Shown here: one piece after another, positions 9,344 to 18,131 of the stretch
Numbering within the stretch: position 1 is the stretch's first letter
Layout of the letters: every line of letters starts with the position of its first letter
Assembly: GCA_016719945.1 (NCBI GenBank)
Contig: JADJYE010000012.1
Location: forward strand, 1-64,000
Length of the DNA stretch: 64,000 nucleotides
Reading direction: 5' to 3'
From: Polyangiaceae bacterium
GTDB lineage: Bacteria > Myxococcota_A > Polyangia > Polyangiales > Polyangiaceae
Position numbers and translations under genes: made by a program
Notes under the pieces: model-generated
The model's database searches: none
Seen by the model: the letters and a program-made list of their open reading frames with translations, nothing else
Told to the model about the DNA's origin: nothing

Positions 9344-11359
9344 TCACAACAGCGCCAAGAACGCCTCCAGCGCGGCGCTCTCGTCAGCGCTGAGCCGCGA
9401 CATCCCCTCCACGCCCCCCGCGTGGAGGAAGGTCCCTGCCCCGAAGCGCGCGGCGTTCAGCACGTCGCGCAGTGTCTCTGCGGAGCCATTGGTGAAATAC
9501 GGGCGTTTTCGCGCGATGCGCCGCAGCGAGCTCGGCCGGGCGCCGTCAGGGTGAACGTACGGCTCGACGCCGGTCTTCTCGTAGCCATCTCGGGCCCACA
9601 CGATGGGGCCGGCGGTCGACAAGACGAGCGGCTCCCAGGATTCGAACGGCACGGCGGAGGCCGGGTCGCGCGTGACGAGCCGCGAGGCGTGGCATGAGCT
9701 GCAGCGGTCCGCGAACAGCTCGGCGCCGCGCCGCTCTCGGCTCGTGAAGCGCTCGCGTGCGTCTGCCCTGGGTGGGTGCGGCGTCGCCGCGAGGTAATGG
9801 AGCAGCGCTCGGCGCAGGGTCTGGGGGTCGCGCTCGACGCCTTCGTGGAAGGGGGCGAGCGGCAGCCACGGAAGCTCGGCCTCGTCGAGGTCGAACCACT
9901 CGGAGTGTCCGCTGTTGGCGGCGCCGACGCGGAACTCGGCGAAGACCATTTCGGTGAGGTCGTCGTCGAGCGCTCGGGTGAAATGAGGACCATTGTTGGC
10001 GAGGCCGAACAGCGGCTTCGTCGTCGCCACGACGTCTGCCCGCCCCGTCGCGTGGACGCGCCCGTCGACGCCTCCCTCGAAGTGGCAGGTCTCGCAGGTG
10101 AAGCGGCTGAGCTGGCCGTCGCTCGATTGCCAGGGCGCCAGCGCGGAGGTGAAGAAGAGCGCCTCGCCCAGCCGCAGCAGCGCCTCGTCGGAGTCGGGCT
10201 CGGGGACGTGGTCGAGGGGGGAAGGGGAGGCGTCGAGGCGGAACGTCGCGTCGAGCAGCCGGCTCGGCGCGAGCAGGCTCCCGTCGTGGGCGCGCGCGAG
10301 CTGCACCAGGCCGGGCACTGCGTCGAACGCGCGGATCGCCTCTGCGACGCCGCCGTCGAGCGGGAGGGTGATCTCCACGGCGCGCCCGGAGCCGTAGGCG
10401 CCGACGCTGAGCTGGAGTCGGTCGTCGTCGAGCTCGCACAACAGGGCCTTGGGGGTGATCACGCCGAGCGCCGAGACGTCGAAGGACGCGACGCGGGCCG
10501 CGTGGCCCTCGCGCACGACGTCGACGAACACGAACGAGTCGATGTAGCCGAACGACCCGCCACGACGATCGAGCGGGTGGTCTTCGACCCCTGCTCTGGC
10601 GACGACGAGGGTGTCGCCTCGCTCGACGGCGCACGCCGAGAAGATGGGGCCGTCGTTCGCGAGGGCGAGCGAGGCCGCCGCGGCGACGCCGTGGGGCGTT
10701 CGCGGGAGCACCGTGGTCACGTGCGAGATGGGGCTCGTCACCAGCACGTACCGCTCGCTGGCGAAGACCTCCGACGGCCAGCGCGGCACCGGAAGGCGCG
10801 CTTGGTGGGCGCCGCAGCGGAGGGCCAGCTCGGCTGCGGTCTCGTCGGCGCCGAAGACGCACGCGCCCTGCGCCGAGAGGGAGCGAACGCCGTTGGTCGC
10901 GAAGTCGAGCAGGTCCCCGGCGGGGGCGCGGACCAGGCGCCCGCCGTCGACGCGGAAGGCGGCCAGATCGGGGCTCGTGGGCGAGCCGACGAGGAGGAGG
11001 CCGGCTGGGGCGCGCGCGAGCGCGCGGGCCCCAGCGGGCGCGGCGGTCTCGTCGAGCCGGGTCCCCTCCGCGTCCAGCAAGACGAGCCGAGGCGGCGTCT
11101 GCTCCAGCACGACGACCCAGCCGTCCGGGTCGGTGACCAACGCGGCCGGGTCGGGGCCGAGCTGGTCACGCGTGTCGGGCGGGGCGCGGAAGTCGATCGA
11201 CGCGACCAGCGCCAGCTCCTCGGCCCGGAGGCCGTCTTCGCTGCGGGCGGCCGGCTCGGACGTCGGCGACGAGGCGGTCGCGGTCGGCGTGCCCGCGGGG
11301 CCGCCCTCACACCCGAGTGCGAGGCACGCCGCGGCGACGAGCCTGCGGGTGCCTACCAG
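9344..11359 (-). CDS. Di-heme cytochrome c peroxidase/MauG-like lipoprotein
   Basis: Two c-type heme sites are visible, CETCH and CSSCH, about 150 residues apart, in the order and spacing of bacterial di-heme peroxidase/MauG proteins. Typical neighbours are present (LGEALFFTSALAP, LFGLANNGPHFTR, ETLRDVLNAARFGAGTF). About 350 residues before the heme domain contain repeated short strands (TDPDGWVVVLEQ, RLVLLDAEGTRLDE), consistent with a beta-propeller sensor or substrate module. The N-terminus carries a lipobox (ALGCEGG), so the protein is periplasmic or outer-membrane attached. No ATG is in a good position. I start at CTG 11359, overlapping the stop of the small lipoprotein gene, but a missed indel at the start is possible. 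The frame stays open to 11608. Confidence 0.75.
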   Translation of the reverse strand: MVGTRRLVAAACLALGCEGGPAGTPTATASSPTSEPAARSEDGLRAEELALVASIDFRAPPDTRDQLGPDPAALVTDPDGWVVVLEQTPPRLVLLDAEGTRLDETAAPAGARALARAPAGLLLVGSPTSPDLAAFRVDGGRLVRAPAGDLLDFATNGVRSLSAQGACVFGADETAAELALRCGAHQARLPVPRWPSEVFASERYVLVTSPISHVTTVLPRTPHGVAAAASLALANDGPIFSACAVERGDTLVVARAGVEDHPLDRRGGSFGYIDSFVFVDVVREGHAARVASFDVSALGVITPKALLCELDDDRLQLSVGAYGSGRAVEITLPLDGGVAEAIRAFDAVPGLVQLARAHDGSLLAPSRLLDATFRLDASPSPLDHVPEPDSDEALLRLGEALFFTSALAPWQSSDGQLSRFTCETCHFEGGVDGRVHATGRADVVATTKPLFGLANNGPHFTRALDDDLTEMVFAEFRVGAANSGHSEWFDLDEAELPWLPLAPFHEGVERDPQTLRRALLHYLAATPHPPRADARERFTSRERRGAELFADRCSSCHASRLVTRDPASAVPFESWEPLVLSTAGPIVWARDGYEKTGVEPYVHPDGARPSSLRRIARKRPYFTNGSAETLRDVLNAARFGAGTFLHAGGVEGMSRLSADESAALEAFLALL

Positions 11360-11553
11360 CCGTCGCCCGACGCTGTGGCCGTGGCCGTCGTCGTCGCCTT
11401 GCTCGTCGCGGCCGGCGTCGCTGACTTGGCTGCGGTCGCGGTCGCGGCGCCGCTGGTCTTCGCCTTGGCGCTGTCGGCCGAGGCCTCCGTCTTGTCTCCA
11501 CAGGCTCCGAGCCCAAAGCAGGCCGCGGCCAGTACGAGGGTCCATCGCGTCAT
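11353..11553 (-). CDS. Small Ala/Thr-rich lipoprotein
   Basis: A 66-residue protein begins MTRWTLVLAAACFGLGACGDK. The hydrophobic core and the LGAC lipobox make it a secreted lipoprotein. The mature part is only about 48 residues, nearly all Ala, Thr, Lys and Ser, and probably extended and flexible. An alternative ATG three codons upstream (11562) exists. The 3' end overlaps the start of the peroxidase-like gene, so the two are likely cotranscribed. On the other side, a gap of about 50 bp holds the divergent promoter region shared with the FG-GAP gene. No function can be assigned. Confidence 0.6.
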   Translation of the reverse strand: MTRWTLVLAAACFGLGACGDKTEASADSAKAKTSGAATATAAKSATPAATSKATTTATATASGDGW

Positions 11554-11606
11554 GGGCGGCATCGTAGCCCTTGTCGCGCCGCCCGAGCGGAGCGATTCGT
11601 AACGTC

Positions 11607-13574
11607 ATGGCCTCGCTTCGCCGCCGCGCTCCGCTCCCTCTTCTTCTCGCGACCCTCCTGCCGGCCGCCCTGCTCAGCGGCGCATGCGGGGACGACTCCG
11701 CCGCAGGAGCGGGAGGTACCGGAGCAGCAGGAGGCGGACCCGAGGGTGGAGCAGGAGGCGGGGGGGCACCGCCGAGCTGTGACGTTCACGCGACCTCGGG
11801 TGAGGCGACCTTCTCGGATCAGACCGAAGGCTGGGGGCTCGCGGGTGTGGCGGGCGGGCGAGTGATGAGCGGGGACCTCAACGGCGACGGCTACCCAGAC
11901 CTCGTCGTGCACGGCTTCGCGCCGAATGTCCGCGAGGTCGTCGGCGTCGACAAGCGGATCTACGTGCTCATCAACGAGCCGGCCGCGGGGGGCGGGCGGG
12001 CGTTCGTCGACCGCACCTACGACAGCGGCTTCGCGCGGCCCGCCGACGGCTCGCAGACGGAGCTCAAGGCCTCGCATTTCGCGGTCCTCGCCGACGTCGA
12101 CAACGACGGCGATCTCGACGTGTTCAGCGGCACCTACTCCGACCTGCCCGCCGACGCGCAGAACCCCACCGCGGCGGACCTCGATCGCAGCGAGATCTAC
12201 CTCAACGACGGAGCTGGGCTCTTCTCCCTCCAGGACGGCTCGGGTGTCGGCTTCGTGCAGCCGAAGCGGACCTCGAGCGGAACGTTCGCCGACTACGATC
12301 GCGACGGCAACATCGACCTGTTCGTGGGCGTGCACTACTCCGCGTCGGGCCAGCAGCAGTCCCCAGCTTTGTATCGAGGCGTCGGCGACGGCACGTTCAC
12401 CGACGAGTCGACGTCCACCGCGGTCGACGACGAGCGGCGCGCGACGTTCGGCGTCGCCTCGTGTGACCTCGACGACGACGGACAGGTCGAGCTGATGATG
12501 AGCTCCTACGCGCGCGGCCCGAACGTGCTCTTTTATCGGGACGGCGACCAGTTCGTCGACGTCGGCGAGCAGACGCTCTTCTCCTTCGACGACAACCAAG
12601 ACTACCACGACAACCAGAACTTCCTCTGCTTCTGCACGGTCAACCCCGACGAGGAGGAGTGCGCCGGCGTCGACGATCCGATGATCCAGTGCCCCAACCC
12701 GGCGGACGCGTATTGGTCGATGTTCTCGGAGACGAAGCCGGAGCGGCTCGGCGGCAACACGTTCACGACGCTGTGCCACGACGTCGACGGCGACGGCCGG
12801 CTGGACGTCTACAACGCGGAGATCGCGCACTGGTGGGCCGGTCAGAGCTCCGACCCGCCGAACCTGCTCCTCAACAAGAGCGAGGGCCCCGGCTCGATCG
12901 TCTTCGAGCGCGCCGACCGCGTGGCGATGGGGCTCGAGGTGCCTCACGTGGGGGTCGACTGGAACGAGGGCGGCATCACCGCCGCCGCGGCCGATCTCGA
13001 CGGTGACGCCCGGACGGACCTGTTCCTGGGCACGAGCGACTACCCTGACCAGTTCGGCTGGGTCTTCCGCCAGACCGACGCCGGCACGTTCGAAGAGGTC
13101 GGAGAGGCCATCGGCCTGCACCACCCGTGCGCGGTCGGCGTGACGACGGCGGACTTCGATCGCGACGGTGATCTCGACGTCGTGGTGGCCTCGGGCACCG
13201 CGCGTGACTGCGCGGAGATCTGGTCGACGAACGAGGTGCACCTGTACGAGAACAACGGCGAGGCCGCGAGCAACTGGCTCGCGGTGCGGCTCGCGGGCGC
13301 GGGCGGCTCGAACCGCGCCGCGATCGGCGCCCGCGTCGTCGTCGAGGCCGGCGGCGTGCGGCAGGTCCAGGAGCTGACCAGCGGCTACGGGCACTTCGGG
13401 CTCCAGAACGACACCGTCCTGTTCTTCGCCCTCGGGGACTGCTCCGAGGCCTCCAGCGTCGAGGTCACGTGGCCCGACTCGGCGCGCACGACGAGCCTGT
13501 TCGAGGCCGTCGCGCCGGGCCGATTGATCGAGCTGCGCCAGGGCGACGACGAGGTTCACGCGGTCCTGCCCTGA
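11607..13574 (+). CDS. FG-GAP/VCBS repeat lipoprotein with C-terminal UnbV/ASPIC domain
   Basis: The N-terminus is a lipoprotein signal (ATLLPAALLSGACGDD) followed by a Gly/Ala linker. The body contains repeated calcium-binding propeller blades with the D-x-D/N-x-D-G-x-x-D signature: SGDLNGDGYPDLVV, DVDNDGDLDVFSG, DYDRDGNIDLFVG, DVDGDGRLDVYNA, DLDGDARTDLFLG, DFDRDGDLDVVVA. The last 110 residues match the UnbV/ASPIC module (NWLAVRLAG, NRAAIGARVVVEAGG, SGYGHFGLQ, VEVTWPDS). The family (CRTAC1-like) comprises secreted adhesion or surface-matrix proteins. The ATG at 11607 places the signal peptide best; an earlier in-frame start exists at 11571. The gene is divergent from the small lipoprotein gene. 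Confidence 0.9.
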   Translation: MASLRRRAPLPLLLATLLPAALLSGACGDDSAAGAGGTGAAGGGPEGGAGGGGAPPSCDVHATSGEATFSDQTEGWGLAGVAGGRVMSGDLNGDGYPDLVVHGFAPNVREVVGVDKRIYVLINEPAAGGGRAFVDRTYDSGFARPADGSQTELKASHFAVLADVDNDGDLDVFSGTYSDLPADAQNPTAADLDRSEIYLNDGAGLFSLQDGSGVGFVQPKRTSSGTFADYDRDGNIDLFVGVHYSASGQQQSPALYRGVGDGTFTDESTSTAVDDERRATFGVASCDLDDDGQVELMMSSYARGPNVLFYRDGDQFVDVGEQTLFSFDDNQDYHDNQNFLCFCTVNPDEEECAGVDDPMIQCPNPADAYWSMFSETKPERLGGNTFTTLCHDVDGDGRLDVYNAEIAHWWAGQSSDPPNLLLNKSEGPGSIVFERADRVAMGLEVPHVGVDWNEGGITAAAADLDGDARTDLFLGTSDYPDQFGWVFRQTDAGTFEEVGEAIGLHHPCAVGVTTADFDRDGDLDVVVASGTARDCAEIWSTNEVHLYENNGEAASNWLAVRLAGAGGSNRAAIGARVVVEAGGVRQVQELTSGYGHFGLQNDTVLFFALGDCSEASSVEVTWPDSARTTSLFEAVAPGRLIELRQGDDEVHAVLP

Positions 13575-13602
13575 CCTCTCAACCGGTGTAAGCTGCGTCC
13601 CG

Positions 13603-15060
13603 TTGGCAGGGGAAGCAGACTCCAAACAGCACGATCTGTTCGGGATCGTCGGGTCGGTCCAGGCGAAGGTCTTTCATGTCGAGAGGGCCGTCGCCGAGGG
13701 CGGATTCGGCGTCGTCTACCGCGCGAACCACGACGTGTTCCGGGCGCCGGTCGCGCTCAAGTGCCTCAAGCTCCCCGACAACCTGAGCGAGGAGCAGAAG
13801 GCCGATTTTCTCGAGCGGTTCCGGTCCGAGGCCGAGCTGATGTTCCGGCTCTCGGCGGCCTTGCCCGAGGTCGTTCGGCCGCTACAGTTTGGCGTCCTCG
13901 ACACCTCAGAGCTGGTGCCGTTCCTGGCGCTCGAGTGGCTCGAGGGCGTCACGCTCGATCGCTTCGTCGCTGATCGCGCCGCCAAGGGCAAGCCGCCGCT
14001 CACGCCCTCCCAGGCGCTCGAGATCCTCGGGCCTGTCGCGCGCGTGCTGGCGCGGGCGCACGCGTTCAACGATCGGGGCAACGAGATCTCGATCATCCAC
14101 CGCGACGTGAAGCCCGAGAACGTGTTCCTCGCCGACCTCGACGGCGAGCGCGTGACGCGTGTGCTCGACTTCGGCATCGCGCGCGTCCGCGCGGCGACCA
14201 ACGCGATCGCGGGTCACGCGACGGGCGCCGATATCGTCAAGGCCTTCTCCCCCGCCTACGCCGCCCCCGAGCAGTGGTCACCGGAGTCGTTCGGTGGCCC
14301 CGGTCCGTGGACCGACGTCTACGGCCTCGCGCTGACCTTTCAGGAGGTCATCTTGGGCCGCCCGCCGATCGGCGGTGACCTCACCGCGATGATGGGCGCA
14401 GCGCTCGACCCTGAGCGTCGGCCGACGCCTCGCACGCGCGGCGCGAAGATCAGCGACGGCCTCGAGCAGGTCTTCGTGAAGGCGCTCGCGCTCGACCCTC
14501 GTCACCGCACGCAGACCATCGAGGCCTTCTGGACGCAGCTCGAGGTGGCCACGGGCCGTCAGCCATCGATCACGAGGCGCTTCGGGACGAGCGCAAAGCT
14601 GGGCTCGGTTCCACCGCCTGCGCCCGAGCTCGAGCTCGAGCTTCCGGTCCCGCCGGTCTCGGCTCCGCAGGCGCCGCCGCCGCCCCCGCCGGCCGCGGCG
14701 TCCCACGCGCGGCCTGCGCCGCCGCCGTCTGCGCGCTCGTTCGACACGCCCCCCTCGGGCCTCGATCTCGGTGGGCTCGAGGTGCAGCGCGCGCCGAGGC
14801 CCGCGCGCAGGCCTCCCAGGGCGGAGGCCGCGGGGTTGTGGGTTGCTCCCCCGCCCGAGCTGTCATCCCGGTCGCTCGCGGAGAAGTTCGGCGGCCCCGC
14901 GTGGCTCGTCGTCGCCGCGCTCGCCATCGGAAGCGCGGAGATCGTCTATTTCCGGGCCACGGGCGAGCGGCTCGACCTCCCCGTGCGCCCGATCTACCTC
15001 GCGGGGCCGCTCGGGATCCTCGGCCTGACGCTGATCCTCATCCGCCTCTTCAAGGACTAG
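13603..15060 (+). CDS. Membrane-anchored serine/threonine protein kinase
   Basis: This is a complete Hanks kinase: Gly loop AEGGFGVVY at residues 31-39, Lys53, HRDVKPEN at 166-173, DFG at 189-191, APEQ at 221-224. A disordered linker rich in Pro, Ala and Glu (about 335-430) leads to two C-terminal hydrophobic segments (about 435-455 and 462-482). The kinase therefore faces the cytoplasm and is tethered to the membrane, with only a short loop outside. It begins at a TTG (13603), 29 bases after the preceding stop; no ATG gives the full Gly loop. It may be in one transcript with the FG-GAP gene. The substrate is unknown. Confidence 0.88.
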   Translation: MAGEADSKQHDLFGIVGSVQAKVFHVERAVAEGGFGVVYRANHDVFRAPVALKCLKLPDNLSEEQKADFLERFRSEAELMFRLSAALPEVVRPLQFGVLDTSELVPFLALEWLEGVTLDRFVADRAAKGKPPLTPSQALEILGPVARVLARAHAFNDRGNEISIIHRDVKPENVFLADLDGERVTRVLDFGIARVRAATNAIAGHATGADIVKAFSPAYAAPEQWSPESFGGPGPWTDVYGLALTFQEVILGRPPIGGDLTAMMGAALDPERRPTPRTRGAKISDGLEQVFVKALALDPRHRTQTIEAFWTQLEVATGRQPSITRRFGTSAKLGSVPPPAPELELELPVPPVSAPQAPPPPPPAAASHARPAPPPSARSFDTPPSGLDLGGLEVQRAPRPARRPPRAEAAGLWVAPPPELSSRSLAEKFGGPAWLVVAALAIGSAEIVYFRATGERLDLPVRPIYLAGPLGILGLTLILIRLFKD

Positions 15061-15121
15061 CGGAGCGGCCGACTCGAGGTCGACCCCTTCGACCAGGCGC
15101 CGGTCTGAGCGCAAGGCCGGC

Positions 15122-16165
15122 TCAGCCGAACAGCGTCCGCGCCTGCTCACCGGCGAAGCGGACGTGGACGTGGTCGGTGTGCCACGGCGACGCCACCAGC
15201 ACGCCGTCCTCCGCGAGGGCGAGCACGCCGGCGTCCTTGATGAAGCCGCGCTCGTGCAGCGAGGGCGCGACGCGCACCACCTCACGGCGATAGACGTCGT
15301 CGAGGAAGACCTTGACGATGCGGCCGGGGGCCTCGTCGGCCAGCGTGCCGAGGAAGAACGCCAGTCGCTCGAAATCGACGCCCTTGGCGGTGCCCGGCGC
15401 ACAGCCGAAGCGATCGACCTCGAGCCGGACGCCCCGGCAATGCTCGCGGACGCTCGACGGAAACGTGTCGTTCGCGGGGATGCCGAGGTCGACGTCGCAG
15501 CCGCCCTCGTGACTGATATGGCGGATGTCGCCGATGTCCGTCTTGGGGCGCTTGCCATTCCACTGGCTGGCGTCGGAGACGCAGATCGGATCCGAGGAGA
15601 AACGCTTGCGGGTCTTTTCGAAGGCGGTGATGAGCGATCTCGCCACGTCGATCCGGACGAAGACGTAGCGCGCGGCCGAGGCGAGCATGTAGCCGTCCTT
15701 GGGGCTCGAGGGGACGGGCAGGCCGACCAGCGGGCGGGCCTTCTCGGTGCCTGTCTTGAGACCCTTCGGCGTCGGCTCGACGTCGTCGCTCAAGGGGGCG
15801 GCGACGAGCTCGACGCGCACCGGGTCGGTCACCTCGACGATGAGCTCGACGCGCTCCGCCGCGTCGTCGGTCCTCACGCTCAGGGTTCGGGGCAACAGCC
15901 CGTCCTCGTCGAGGGGCGCGCTCCGCCTCAGCGCGCGGGCCGCCTCGTCTCCGCTGAGCGACAGGCCGAGCAGCGCGTGGGTCGGGCCGAAGATCCCGAG
16001 GCTGGCGAACGAGCTCTCGGGCAGCTCGACCGCGATCCTCGAGCGGCCCGCTGGAAGGTCGAGCCGCGGCCGCGCCAGCGACACCACCTCTGGCTCGGAC
16101 GCCGCCGCGCGCACGCTCGCGGCGAGCGACACGAGCGTGAGGACGGCGGCGCGGCGTCGCATCAT
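15122..16165 (-). CDS. Exported murein endopeptidase-like protein (MepA/M74-M15 type)
   Basis: The start is an ATG-ATG pair at 16165/16162 that overlaps the stop of the L,D-transpeptidase gene (ATGATGA), so the two are coupled. A signal peptide (MMRRRAAVLTLVSLAASVRA) is visible. The last 170 residues hold the metal site of LAS-type murein peptidases: HISHEGGCDVDLGI (His and Asp ligands) and WHTDHVHVRF (H-x-x-H-x-H, third ligand and base). MepA-type enzymes cleave D-Ala-mDAP crosslinks in the periplasm. The N-terminal 150 residues are a beta-rich domain I do not recognise. Pairing with a transpeptidase that makes 3-3 crosslinks suggests joint cell-wall remodelling. Confidence 0.82.
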   Translation of the reverse strand: MMRRRAAVLTLVSLAASVRAAASEPEVVSLARPRLDLPAGRSRIAVELPESSFASLGIFGPTHALLGLSLSGDEAARALRRSAPLDEDGLLPRTLSVRTDDAAERVELIVEVTDPVRVELVAAPLSDDVEPTPKGLKTGTEKARPLVGLPVPSSPKDGYMLASAARYVFVRIDVARSLITAFEKTRKRFSSDPICVSDASQWNGKRPKTDIGDIRHISHEGGCDVDLGIPANDTFPSSVREHCRGVRLEVDRFGCAPGTAKGVDFERLAFFLGTLADEAPGRIVKVFLDDVYRREVVRVAPSLHERGFIKDAGVLALAEDGVLVASPWHTDHVHVRFAGEQARTLFG

Positions 16166-18036
16166 TCGTGGACGATGACGACGGTCCCCTCGCCGAACTC
16201 GTCGCCGGTGTTGATCGCGTGCCACCCGTCGGGGATGGCCGGCTCCGTCCACATGAAGACTCGGTGGGCGTCGATCGGCGACAGGTTGATGCAGCCGTGG
16301 CTCTTCTGCTTTCCGAAGACGTCGTGCCAATACGCGGCGTGCAGGGCGTAACCCGCGGCGAAGTACTGGATGTAGGGGACGTCGCGCAGCTGGTACGTCC
16401 CCTCGCCGCGCCGCTTCGTGACGCCGTATTCACCGTCGCCTTTGGACGGGACCTTCTCGGGGGCCTTCGCTCCGGGCTTCGCGCCTGCCTTCGGCGCCGC
16501 CCCCTTGGCCGGCGGCTTTGCGCCCTTCTTGGGGTCTTTGGGCTCGGCCTTCTTCTTGTCCTTCGGGGGGTCGGACTTGGCGCTCGACGAGCCCTCCTCG
16601 GTGCGGCTCGCGCGGCGCGGCGCGCCTCCGCCGACCGAGCTCGACTCGTCAGAGTCCATCGTGGCGGTGATGTGCTTGTTCTTGATGCGGAACTCGCCCA
16701 GCACCGTGGGGTACTCCTCGCGGCCCGTGGAGACGAGGGTCGCATAGACGGGACGCTTGCCCTCCCAGAGCACCAGCGTCTGCTCGGTCACGTTGACCTC
16801 GATCCACTTCTCGCCGTCCTCCGCGGCCTTGGGGAAGGTGCGAGGCGCGACGATCAGCCCGACGTCGCTCGCGCGCACGAGGTCTCCGTCCGAGGTGGAG
16901 TAGAACTTCTCGCCGCCGACCCGCTTGAGCTTACCGTTCAGCTTCACCACGCCCCGGAAGGGCAGCTCGTCCCCCCCGGTCGCGCTGCCTGCGCTGGCGA
17001 CGTAGCGCACGGCGCCTTGCTCGCGCACGAACGCGAACGGCAGCTCCGCTGGGTCTTCGATCTCGACGCCGTGCCACGGCGAGCCGGTGTCGGGCTTCAC
17101 CTTGGTGGTCGGCGCGAGCCGCAGGTCGGTCGTGATCGCGAAGCGCCTGTTCAAGCCGTCTTCGCCGGTCTGGAACGAGCCGATGAAGGCCAGGCCCGTG
17201 AAGCGCCGCGCCCGATCGGCGAAGATCGCCGTCGCCGGCACCTCGAAGTCGGACACGTTCGGGATCGACCGCTGTCCGCCCTGCAGCCAGAACGGCGGCG
17301 GGTCGCTCTCCGACTGCGCGCCGAAGTGCTCCCCGAGCCCGATCTCGAGCGAGGTCTTGCGCTGGCCCAGGTCTCCAAGGCCCTTGCCTCGGATGGGGAC
17401 CCCTCGCTCGTCGAGCGGCACATCCCACGCGCCGAGCTTGACCCGATCGACCTCCGCCTTGTTCGCCTCGTACCACTCGAGGTGCTCCTTGAGCTTGAAC
17501 TCGGACTTCTCCTGCTCGGCTGCGTTCGGGACCTTGAGGTAGAGCGGCAGAACGGCGCGCACGAACCCGTAGCGGTAGGGCAGGGCCGCGGTCAGATCCG
17601 GCCGGCGAGCCGCAGCGAGGACGATCGGGTCCTCGATGTTCGTCGTCGCCTCTTTCCCGGCGCAGACATAGCCGCGCGGAGCGATCTCGTACCAGCCGCC
17701 GGGGCAACCCTTCGTGCCGGCCGGCTCCTCGCTGCGCGGCACCTTGGCCCCGAGGCGGAGGTACCCGAGGCGCTTCGAGGTGTCGCGCGGCTCGGCGAAC
17801 ACGATCGCGGCGAAGCTCGTGATCCCGAGCAGCGGCTTTCCCTCGGGCATGGGCGCGGCGACCGAGTTCTTGCCGAACGTCGGCTGCGGCGGCGGCGCCT
17901 CTGCGGAGGCCGCCGAGGAGGCGCCTTCGGCCGACGCGCTGGCGCTGGCTTCGGTGTGCGCGCCACGCTGGCACGCGCACAGGAGCACGCCGACGAGGGC
18001 GGCGGTGCCGAGCGAGGCGAAGAGCGACGGCCTCAT
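16162..18036 (-). CDS. L,D-transpeptidase (YkuD) lipoprotein
   Basis: This 624-residue lipoprotein (lipobox around LLCAC) has a Ser/Ala-rich linker and an SH3-like part (RLGYLRLGAKVPRSE, WYEIAPRGYVC). Its C-terminal YkuD domain has the catalytic motif SHGCINLSP with nucleophilic Cys, preceded by the expected His (YALHAAYWHDVFG). Such enzymes form 3-3 peptidoglycan crosslinks or attach proteins to the wall. A block of about 75 residues made of Lys, Pro, Ala and Gly (for example KDKKKAEPKDPKKG) interrupts the catalytic domain between VLGEFRIKNKHIT and YGVTKRRGEGTY. It is probably a surface loop. The start ATG at 18036 is about 95 bp from the divergent gene at 18132. Confidence 0.9.
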   Translation of the reverse strand: MRPSLFASLGTAALVGVLLCACQRGAHTEASASASAEGASSAASAEAPPPQPTFGKNSVAAPMPEGKPLLGITSFAAIVFAEPRDTSKRLGYLRLGAKVPRSEEPAGTKGCPGGWYEIAPRGYVCAGKEATTNIEDPIVLAAARRPDLTAALPYRYGFVRAVLPLYLKVPNAAEQEKSEFKLKEHLEWYEANKAEVDRVKLGAWDVPLDERGVPIRGKGLGDLGQRKTSLEIGLGEHFGAQSESDPPPFWLQGGQRSIPNVSDFEVPATAIFADRARRFTGLAFIGSFQTGEDGLNRRFAITTDLRLAPTTKVKPDTGSPWHGVEIEDPAELPFAFVREQGAVRYVASAGSATGGDELPFRGVVKLNGKLKRVGGEKFYSTSDGDLVRASDVGLIVAPRTFPKAAEDGEKWIEVNVTEQTLVLWEGKRPVYATLVSTGREEYPTVLGEFRIKNKHITATMDSDESSSVGGGAPRRASRTEEGSSSAKSDPPKDKKKAEPKDPKKGAKPPAKGAAPKAGAKPGAKAPEKVPSKGDGEYGVTKRRGEGTYQLRDVPYIQYFAAGYALHAAYWHDVFGKQKSHGCINLSPIDAHRVFMWTEPAIPDGWHAINTGDEFGEGTVVIVHE

Positions 18037-18131
18037 GAGAGCTTCTTGCCAAACTTCCAGGGCGAAACCAAGAGCGATCGGGGGTCGACAGTGCCACGTC
18101 CTTTGGGGATGATGCCAGCCCTGCGCCGACC

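Noticed and set aside
9344..11608. Full upstream extension of the peroxidase-like protein to 11608
   Set aside because: The extra N-terminus is antisense-like low complexity that overlaps the small lipoprotein in another frame; the signal peptide begins near 11359.
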